A stretch of DNA of 64,000 nt from Sphingopyxis sp. OAS728 (GTDB lineage Bacteria; Pseudomonadota; Alphaproteobacteria; Sphingomonadales; Sphingomonadaceae): positions 930,001 to 994,000 of the forward strand of contig NZ_JADBDT010000001.1 of assembly GCF_014873485.1 (NCBI RefSeq). The letters run 5' to 3'. Position numbers and translations under genes: made by a program. The notes below the pieces were generated by a model. The model did no database searches, was not told where the DNA came from, and worked only from the letters and a program-made list of their open reading frames with translations. Each line of letters opens with the position of its first letter. The first letter of the stretch is position 1. Shown in pieces: positions 58,449 through 64,000 of the stretch.

Positions 58449-59366
58449 TTACTGCTTTTTCCCGACGATTGCGCCGGAGCCGACGCCGCCTCCCCCCACG
58501 ACCGAAAAGCTTCCCCCGATTTCCGCCGCGGCGGGACCGTAAAAATGCCCCCCCACAACGACCCCATAGGTGCCGCCACCACTGCTTGCGCCGGCGAATT
58601 GATTGCCATCTCGGATCGATCCGTCGATGTTATGCGTGCCAAGGCTCTTCGGCAGGCCATTGACCACGTTCTGCGCCGTCAGGTCCATGGTGAGGGCGAC
58701 CGTTCCCGCGCCGAAATTTGCCGAAAATGTGCTGGGACCGGAAAGCGCGTATACGCCTCCGGCGTCCGAAAACTGCCCATCGATCTTGGTACGATAATTG
58801 GACGTCCCGGTCCGCGGCATGTCGGCGGCGGCGGTCTGGACTCCGAAGGCAAAGAAGGCGGTGTCGACATCGACGCTCGCCCCCTTGTCAACGATCGTCT
58901 GCAGCGCGCCATAGCTCGCATAGGTCAACGCCAATTCGGTGTTCGCCGGACCGGGATTGAACAGGACGAGATTTTCGCTCTTGTTGCCACTGGCCTTCTC
59001 ATAAACCGAAATGACCGGCGTGCTGTCGCCCGCCTGCCGGTTCGAGGCTGCAAATGTCGACTGAGGCAGGGTGAGCCCAACCACCGTATAGGATTTCGTG
59101 CTCGCATCATAACGCACGATGGCGCTCGAGCTTACAGCGGCAGCGCGCTGCGTTGCGCCGCCCGTCGAGCGCAGGACATTATATTGCATGACCGTCGCGA
59201 AGCCGACCAGATCCTCGCTGAACTTCAGATCGGTGAGCGACGTATTGGACTGGGCGGCGGGGGGCGGCGGCGGCAGCGGGGTGGATGACAGGCTCCCGCC
59301 ACTGCCGCCGCAAGCCGACAAAGCGGCGCAAGAGAGGCCGACAAGTATAACGCGCTCGCAATTCAT
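58449..59366 (-). CDS. TbpB-like (transferrin-binding protein B domain) lipoprotein
   Basis: A 305-residue lipoprotein: signal MNCERVILVGLSCAALSAC (Cys19 in a lipobox LSAC), then Gly/Ser/Pro-rich spacer. The C-terminal domain, a beta-barrel as in TbpB and the factor-H-binding lipoprotein superfamily, has KIDGQFSDAGGVYALSGPST, FSANFGAGTVALTMDL and FYGPAAAEIGGSFSVVGGGG. In these surface lipoproteins the closing F-Y-G-P-x-A-x-E-x-G-G motif is constant. It may bind haem, metal or a host/environmental protein; the ligand is unknown. No SLAM-type exporter is adjacent. Confidence 0.8.
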   Translation of the reverse strand: MNCERVILVGLSCAALSACGGSGGSLSSTPLPPPPPAAQSNTSLTDLKFSEDLVGFATVMQYNVLRSTGGATQRAAAVSSSAIVRYDASTKSYTVVGLTLPQSTFAASNRQAGDSTPVISVYEKASGNKSENLVLFNPGPANTELALTYASYGALQTIVDKGASVDVDTAFFAFGVQTAAADMPRTGTSNYRTKIDGQFSDAGGVYALSGPSTFSANFGAGTVALTMDLTAQNVVNGLPKSLGTHNIDGSIRDGNQFAGASSGGGTYGVVVGGHFYGPAAAEIGGSFSVVGGGGVGSGAIVGKKQ

Positions 59367-59546
59367 AAACTTCCCCCCGAATATTCGATCATCTTGCCGC
59401 CATCTCCAATCCCGTCAAGGCTGATAAGACACTAATCTGGTTGCGTTAATTTATCCCGAAGACTCCTAAACTTCACGCCGTCGGTGCATGGGGTCGTCGA
59501 TCCGATCCCCCCAAACCCCTTGCACTCAGGCGGCAAATGAGTCACA

Positions 59547-59564
59547 CTTTACGTGAACGTAAAG
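59547..59564. promoter_or_regulatory. LiuR-like palindromic operator (site 2)
   Basis: CTTTACGT-GA-ACGTAAAG is a perfect dyad with 8-bp arms, 30 bp before the enoyl-CoA hydratase start. It differs from the site at 44104-44121 only in one arm base and the central two bases. Confidence 0.7.
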
Positions 59565-59593
59565 GTAAGGCACCTGCGAGAGGATTCTTCCCC

Positions 59594-60397
59594 ATGACCC
59601 TTCCGACCTTCGACACGATCAAGCTCGAAATCGCCGACGCTGTCGCGACGATCACGCTCAACCGCCCCGACCGGCTGAATTCGATGCCGCCCGCGATGGC
59701 CGACGATATTCGCGAAGCGCTCGACCATCTGCCGGGTCTCGGCGCGCGCGCGCTGCTGATCACCGGCGAAGGCCGCGGTTTCTGCTCGGGCGCCGACCTC
59801 GCGGGCGACCGCTCGGCGGGCGGCGCGGTCAGCGGCGGGGCGCGGAGCCGCAATGCGCTACGCGGTCATTACAATCCCATGCTGCTCGCGCTCGCCAATC
59901 TCGACATCCCCGTCGTTGTCGCGGTCAATGGCCCCGCCGCGGGTGTCGGGTGCAGTTTCGCGCTGTCGGGCGATTTCACGATCGCGGGCAAGAGCGCCTA
60001 TTTCCTACAGGCGTTCGTCAACATCGGCCTTGTCCCCGACGGTGGCTCGTCGTGGCTGCTGCCGCGCCTGATCGGCGTGCCGCGCGCGTTGCAGATGATG
60101 ATGCTGGGCGAGAAGATTTCGGCCGATCAGGCGGCGGACTGGGGCATGATCTACAAGAGCGTCGAGGACGCCGACCTGATGGCCGAAGCCAAGGCATTGG
60201 CGACGCGGCTTGCGAACGGGCCCACGATCTCGCTCGGCACGATGCGCAAGATATTGCGCGACGGGCTGACGCAGGATTTCGCGACCACGCTCGACGCCGA
60301 AGCGAAGGGCCAGTTCATCGCCGGCGGCACCGCCGATGCGATGGAAGGCATCATGGCGTTCCAGCAGAAGCGCAAAACCGAGTTCAAGGGCAAGTAA
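59594..60397 (+). CDS. Enoyl-CoA hydratase/isomerase family protein
   Basis: A 267-residue crotonase-fold enzyme. ATITLNRPDRLNSM, GEGRGFCSGADLAGD (oxyanion hole and CoA pocket), PVVVAVNGPAAGVGCSFALS (second oxyanion Gly) and VNIGLVPDGGSSWLLPRLIG (catalytic region). The Glu normally at the second catalytic position is replaced by Asp-Gly (PDGG), as in isomerase-type members. It acts in beta-oxidation or branched-chain/aromatic acyl-CoA catabolism. The start MTLPTFD at 59594 is preferred; the LiuR-like operator and promoter lie just upstream. A terminator follows. Confidence 0.85.
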   Translation: MTLPTFDTIKLEIADAVATITLNRPDRLNSMPPAMADDIREALDHLPGLGARALLITGEGRGFCSGADLAGDRSAGGAVSGGARSRNALRGHYNPMLLALANLDIPVVVAVNGPAAGVGCSFALSGDFTIAGKSAYFLQAFVNIGLVPDGGSSWLLPRLIGVPRALQMMMLGEKISADQAADWGMIYKSVEDADLMAEAKALATRLANGPTISLGTMRKILRDGLTQDFATTLDAEAKGQFIAGGTADAMEGIMAFQQKRKTEFKGK

Positions 60398-60410
60398 GCC
60401 CGAAAATGCA

Positions 60411-60438
60411 AACCCCGGCGAGAGCCGGGGTTCGTTTC
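60411..60438. terminator. Bidirectional terminator between convergent genes
   Basis: Perfect 9-bp stem AACCCCGGC/GCCGGGGTT with GAGA tetraloop, 14 bp after the hydratase stop and at the stop of the minus-strand HD gene; CGTTTCT follows on the plus strand. Confidence 0.75.
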
Positions 60439-61040
60439 TACTCCGCCGCTTCCTCGACCATCACCTTCTTGTAGATGCTCGTACGCGGGTAGGAGCAGAG
60501 GCGCATCACCATCGGCTCGAAGAACTCAAGCGGCTCGCTGTCGTAATCGGGATCGAACGCGGGCGCGTCATATTTTTCGCAGAATTCGGCGCATGCGGCC
60601 GCATAAGGGCTGTCGGCGAACTGGTCGCGCATGTCGCGATCGAGGCCGATATAATGGAAGAAATAATGGCCCTGAAAAATCCCGTGGTGCTGGACGATCC
60701 AGAGATTCTCCTCTGACAAGAAGGGTTTGAGGATCGCCGCGGCTACATCGGGATGGTTGAACGCGCCCAATGTGTCGCCGATGTCGTGAAGCAGTGCCAT
60801 CACGACATATTCCTCGTCGCGGCCATCGCGGTGCGCCCGCGTCGCGGTTTGCAGGCAATGTTCGAGCCGGTCGACCGGAAAGCCCCCATAATCGCCGCCG
60901 AGCAGCTTCAGATGTTCGAGGATGCGCTTGCCATTGTTCGGCGCGAACTCTTTCTGCTCGCGCGCGATAATGTCCCAATCTTCCTGCGTTCCGTCGATCA
61001 TCGACCGGAAAGTGGCGTGATCGTGCGTCATCTCGTTCAT
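60438..61040 (-). CDS. HD domain-containing phosphohydrolase/oxygenase family protein
   Basis: A 200-residue protein. HCLQTATRAHRDGRDEEYVV, MALLHDIGDTLGAFNHPD and IVQHHGIFQGHYFFHYIGLD supply an HD-type set of His/Asp ligands (H...HD...H...H). The arrangement recalls PhnZ-type mixed-valent di-iron oxygenases of the HD superfamily, which act on phosphonates or similar substrates, more than nucleotide phosphatases, but no substrate is evident. Start ATG 61038-61040 with GAGGCTGC upstream. Monocistronic. Confidence 0.8.
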   Translation of the reverse strand: MNEMTHDHATFRSMIDGTQEDWDIIAREQKEFAPNNGKRILEHLKLLGGDYGGFPVDRLEHCLQTATRAHRDGRDEEYVVMALLHDIGDTLGAFNHPDVAAAILKPFLSEENLWIVQHHGIFQGHYFFHYIGLDRDMRDQFADSPYAAACAEFCEKYDAPAFDPDYDSEPLEFFEPMVMRLCSYPRTSIYKKVMVEEAAE

Positions 61041-61073
61041 AGCAGCCTCTCCTATTTTGTGGAGCAGCCTATC

Positions 61074-61790
61074 CTATTCGTTGTTATTTGCAACGTTATA
61101 GGTCTTGACCTCGGCCTGTGTCAGGCACCGCCGCGTCGATTTGTCCTCAGCATTCGCCAGCGCTTTCTGCTGGTACATGACCTCGGTCAGCAGCTTGCGC
61201 GACACCCCCATGCGGATCAGGAAGTCATTGTCCTCGCTCGCGAGCAATGCGGCATCCTGTTCGATGTCGCCGATCAGTTCCTTCGTCGCATCGGTGCCCA
61301 TTGCGACGCTTATGTCGATCGCGCTGCGGTCGCCGGTGCGCGTGAACATATGGACGATGAACAGCCCACCGGGATCGATCACGCGCGGCTGGCCGCCCAT
61401 GAAGATGAAATTGCACGCGCTGAAACAGGCCCAGCCCGCGGGGATGCGCGTCGTCAGCCCGAAGTTCGAGCGGATGATCCGCCCTGCCGCATTGCCCGCG
61501 CGCGCGTCGCCGCCGGGCGAGCGCAGCCAGACTTCGCTGATGTCGGGATTGGCTGCGAGCGCGGCCTTCAACCGCTCGGGCAGCCCGGAATCGATGCGCC
61601 CTTCGGCGAGAAGTACCTTCCCGCCTTTTTTCGCAACGGGGGTCAGCTTCATCGTCGCATTTGCCGACCAGTCGGGAGTCAACGGACAAGTCGGGTTTGC
61701 CGGATCCATCGCCGGCTTGGCCGCGCCTGTCAGGCAGGCGATCAGGCCCGCCGCGGCTGCGATGCGAAAGGCTCTACGCCGCAAGGACAT
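61074..61790 (-). CDS. Exported ClpP/crotonase-like protein, hypothetical
   Basis: A 238-residue protein; start ATG 61788-61790 (MSLRRRAFRIAAAAGLIACL signal). The mature part: GRIDSGLPERLKAALAANPD, EVWLRSPGGDARAGNAAGRI and PAGWACFSACNFIFMGGQPR, with VIDPGGLFIVHMF after. The SPGGD and A-C-x-S-A-C-x-F-x-F-x-G-G motifs match periplasmic ClpP-like serine hydrolases, with Ser in CFSAC the likely nucleophile. Two cysteines flank it. It overlaps the upstream gene by 17 bp, so the two are cotranscribed. Confidence 0.75.
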   Translation of the reverse strand: MSLRRRAFRIAAAAGLIACLTGAAKPAMDPANPTCPLTPDWSANATMKLTPVAKKGGKVLLAEGRIDSGLPERLKAALAANPDISEVWLRSPGGDARAGNAAGRIIRSNFGLTTRIPAGWACFSACNFIFMGGQPRVIDPGGLFIVHMFTRTGDRSAIDISVAMGTDATKELIGDIEQDAALLASEDNDFLIRMGVSRKLLTEVMYQQKALANAEDKSTRRCLTQAEVKTYNVANNNE

Positions 61791-62334
61791 AGCGCGCCTG
61801 CCCCGGCCCCTTGCACATCCGCTTCGACACGCGCGTTTCCTCACCCTCGACAATGATGATGTCGGTGACGTTCATGCACTGCGTCCCGTCGGCAAGTTCG
61901 TTCTTCGCCGCGACGGTCGACGACCCGCTGACATTCTCGCGCGTTTCGCTCTTCCAGTTGGCGGTCGCGCCGACTTCCTCGCCGCGCGTCACTTCGTCGG
62001 TCGCGGCGGCCGCCTGCACCTGTTCGGCGGGATCGAGGCGGCACGCAATCGCGTCGGTGAGCGTGCCGCTGACCTCGCCGATCGGCACATAGCTGTAGAC
62101 GCCGGCCTTGCTCGCCGCATCGCCGACCGCATCGTTGATCACATTGCCCAGGATATTGCGGCCGATGCTGTTGCCCTTTTTGCCCTTCGGACAGCCGCCG
62201 CTCTTGTCTTCGCTCGGCTTGGGCGCCGGTGTCGTCACCTTCCGGAGCAGGCTGCCGAACTGCGCTTGCGCAGGCGTAATGGCTAGCAGGCACGCCGCGA
62301 GCACCGCGGGGGTCGCCATAATTTTACGCATCAT
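61774..62334 (-). CDS. Exported hypothetical protein
   Basis: A 186-residue protein: signal MMRKIMATPAVLAACLLAIT with cleavage near AQAQF. A Lys/Pro/Gly-rich segment (PKPSEDKSGGCPKGKKGNSI) is followed by a helical Ala/Gly segment and a C-terminal beta domain (VGATANWKSETRENVSGSST...ADGTQCMNVTDIII...RMCKGPGQARYVLA). Four cysteines. The C-terminal half resembles surface-antigen (17 kDa/YMGG-type) proteins, but the match is not firm. Coupled to the downstream ClpP-like gene. Confidence 0.65.
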   Translation of the reverse strand: MMRKIMATPAVLAACLLAITPAQAQFGSLLRKVTTPAPKPSEDKSGGCPKGKKGNSIGRNILGNVINDAVGDAASKAGVYSYVPIGEVSGTLTDAIACRLDPAEQVQAAAATDEVTRGEEVGATANWKSETRENVSGSSTVAAKNELADGTQCMNVTDIIIVEGEETRVSKRMCKGPGQARYVLAA

Positions 62335-62483
62335 CTTGTCCACCCTTGTCGCGTCCGAACCCGGACTATCCTGCGACCCCTGTACCAATGGTTCATGCCA
62401 CCCGCTGTGATTTTCATCAACTCTGCAACTTATGTCATCCAGACAGGTTGAATTAGGGATGAATATGTCACAGTAACGCCCCC

Positions 62484-62930
62484 ATGCTCTCGCAAAAGAC
62501 CCGTTATACGATCCGCGCGTTTCAGCACCTGGCCGACAATTGGGGCAAGGGGCAGGTGCAGCTTGCGGACATCGCGGACGCGCAGAACATTCCGCCCAAA
62601 TTCCTGACCGTGATCCTGTCGGAAATGGCGCGCGAAGGCCTGCTGATTTCGCAGCGTGGGCGCGACGGCGGCTATCAGCTCGCCTTGCCGCCGATCGACA
62701 TCAGCTACGGCGACCTCGTCCGGCTGACGCGCGGCTCGCTCGCGCTCGTCCCCTGCGCCGCACGCAACGCACACGAACATTGCAAGAATTGCCTGCCCGA
62801 AGCCGAATGCCGGCTGCGCAGCCTGATGCTGAAGGTCCGCGACGACACCGCATCGATCCTCGACCGCATCACGCTCGCCGATCCGATCGCTTTGGAGCCG
62901 GTGTTCGACAAAGACGAGGCGGCCGAATAG
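62484..62930 (+). CDS. Rrf2-family transcriptional regulator with a four-cysteine cluster
   Basis: A 148-residue winged-HTH regulator. RYTIRAFQHLADNWGKGQVQ, LADIADAQNIPPKFLTVILS (recognition helix) and RGRDGGYQLALPP (wing) are Rrf2 hallmarks. The loop holds C91, C100, C103 and C109 (CAARN...HCKNCLPEAEC), consistent with a redox-sensing iron-sulfur cluster as in IscR, NsrR and RsrR. It precedes an MFS transporter by 25 bp in the same direction and may control it, sensing redox, nitrosative or iron stress. Confidence 0.85.
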   Translation: MLSQKTRYTIRAFQHLADNWGKGQVQLADIADAQNIPPKFLTVILSEMAREGLLISQRGRDGGYQLALPPIDISYGDLVRLTRGSLALVPCAARNAHEHCKNCLPEAECRLRSLMLKVRDDTASILDRITLADPIALEPVFDKDEAAE

Positions 62931-62955
62931 CAGCGGCTTTTGAAGGAAGGGATTG

Positions 62956-64000
62956 ATGACAGCCACCCTTCCCGCCCCCTGCGACAGCGCCGTCCTCGAC
63001 CGTTCCGGCGGGCAGGTGCCATCGCATCCGCGCTGGACGCTTGCCGCGACGATCCTCGCGTCGAGCCTCGCCTTTATCGACGGGTCGGTGGTCAATGTCG
63101 CGCTGCCTGCGATCGGCCGCAGCCTCGATGCCGACGCCGCCGGGCTGCAATGGACGGTCAACGCCTATCTGCTCCCGCTCAGCGCGCTGCTACTCCTCGG
63201 CGGCGCGGCGGGCGATCAGATGGGGCGGCGCCGGATGCTGATCGCGGGAATCCTCGTGTTCCTTGCCGCGTCGCTCGCCTGCGCGGTCGCGCCGACGATC
63301 GAAGTCCTGCTAGCCGCGCGGGCGTTCCAGGGAGTCGGCGCCGCGATGCTGATGCCCAACAGCCTCGGCATTCTCGGCAACAGCTTCCGGGGCGAGGCGA
63401 AAGGACGTGCGATCGGGACGTGGGCCGCGGTCGGCGCCATCGCGAGCGCGGTCGGCCCGCCGCTCGGCGGCTGGCTGATCGAGGTCGCCGGGTGGCGTGC
63501 GATCTTCTACCTCAACCTGCCCGTCGGCGCCGCGGCGATCGTCATCGCGTGGCGCTATGTCGCGAATGACAGGGGCAGCGGCAAGCCGCTCGATTGGGCG
63601 GGAGCGGCGCTCGTGACCGTTGGTCTCGGGCTTCTGACCTGGAGCCTCACCGATTGGTCGAACGACGGCGCCGTCGGGGGGCCCGTCCTATTCGGTCTGG
63701 TCGCCGGCCTCGCGATGCTCGCCGCCTTCGTCTTCGTCGAACGCGCGCGCGGCGATGCCGCGATGATGCCGCTGTCGCTTTTCGCATCGAAGGCCTTTGC
63801 TGGCCTCACCTTCCTGACCTTCGCGCTTTATGGCGCGCTCGGCGGGCTGCTCGTCCTGCTCCCCTATCTGCTCATCTCCAGCGGCTATTCGCCGCTCGAG
63901 GCCGGCCTTGCGCTTTTGCCCTTCCCGCTCGTCATCGGGCTGGCGTCGCGCTGGATCGGGCAAATCGCGGCGGGCGCCGGGCCACGATGGCCGCTGACGC
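62956..64000 (+). CDS. MFS transporter, DHA2 family (partial, runs off the right edge)
   Basis: At least 348 residues from the ATG at 62956, which follows AAGGAAGG. The open frame continues without a stop to the window end. TM1 ATILASSLAFIDGSVVNVAL with the D-G-S-V-V-N-V-A motif C-like start, motif A GDQMGRRRML, motif B region ARAFQGVGAAMLMPNSLGI and motif C GPPLGGWLIE are those of 14-TM DHA2 drug:proton antiporters. Probably exports toxic organics or antibiotics across the inner membrane. Next to the Rrf2 regulator, likely cotranscribed. Confidence 0.9.
   Translation, partial: MTATLPAPCDSAVLDRSGGQVPSHPRWTLAATILASSLAFIDGSVVNVALPAIGRSLDADAAGLQWTVNAYLLPLSALLLLGGAAGDQMGRRRMLIAGILVFLAASLACAVAPTIEVLLAARAFQGVGAAMLMPNSLGILGNSFRGEAKGRAIGTWAAVGAIASAVGPPLGGWLIEVAGWRAIFYLNLPVGAAAIVIAWRYVANDRGSGKPLDWAGAALVTVGLGLLTWSLTDWSNDGAVGGPVLFGLVAGLAMLAAFVFVERARGDAAMMPLSLFASKAFAGLTFLTFALYGALGGLLVLLPYLLISSGYSPLEAGLALLPFPLVIGLASRWIGQIAAGAGPRWPLT

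Overview
The window looks like the chromosome of a GC-rich alphaproteobacterium of the order Sphingomonadales (Sphingopyxis/Sphingomonas-like). The evidence is a PEPxxWA-CTERM protein, a MucR-type regulator, a TraA/TraC/TraD-type mobilisation module, an EcfG-type stress promoter, LiuR-like operators and the general gene repertoire. This placement is inferred from gene content; no rRNA is present. It has two parts: an accessory region (1 to about 22.8 kb) and a dense core-chromosome region (22.8-64 kb).

Accessory region. It ends at a tRNA-Leu(CAA) gene (22807-22891). A P4-type tyrosine integrase (21362-22576) sits on the 3' side of that tRNA, the classical layout of an element inserted in a tRNA 3' end. 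The element carries DUF736, AlpA, an ardC-led operon (ArdC, a small HTH-like protein, a fused nucleotidyltransferase-HEPN protein, MucR), an Excalibur protein, TraC, TraD, the MOBQ relaxase-helicase TraA and a DUF6118 protein. Between the divergent traA and traC genes lies an inverted repeat followed by a near-match to the RSF1010/Ti-type nic site (15573-15600), so the element is very probably mobilisable. No type IV secretion genes are visible; the left end of the element was not found. From 1 to 12 kb gene density is low: a truncated NarL-type response regulator, a decayed histidine-kinase-like remnant, two paralogous secreted DUF1996 proteins about 4.5 kb apart, a MerR-like regulator with a palindromic operator, a PEP-CTERM protein, a zinc-ribbon methyltransferase, a LuxR-type HTH protein and several small proteins.

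Core region. Metabolic genes include coniferyl-aldehyde-type dehydrogenase, thiolase, a D-2-hydroxyacid dehydrogenase, a nitronate-monooxygenase-like protein, a glycosyltransferase/hydrolase pair and an AstD-type dehydrogenase. A compact assimilatory sulfate operon follows (cobA-DUF2849-cysI-DUF934-cysH, 33.8-37.7 kb). Next come dnaB, UPF0262, GH25 lysozyme, cytidine deaminase, dCTP deaminase, a GH5 glucanase and DoxX. A saccharopine-dehydrogenase-like/thioesterase pair and an enoyl-CoA hydratase 15 kb away carry matching LiuR-type palindromes.

Envelope and stress functions dominate 46-54 kb: entericidin with an EcfG-type promoter, an OmpR/EnvZ-type two-component system, an EF-hand protein, a DUF885 peptidase-like protein, DUF1328, FKBP, an L,D-transpeptidase and a coiled-coil lipoprotein. 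The rcnB-like gene and the EF-hand gene share an upstream direct repeat (TGTCGC-N4-TGTCGC), suggesting one common OmpR-type regulator. The window closes with tRNA-Gly, dinB, prfC, a TbpB-like lipoprotein, an HD-domain protein, two exported proteins, a four-cysteine Rrf2 regulator and a truncated MFS transporter.
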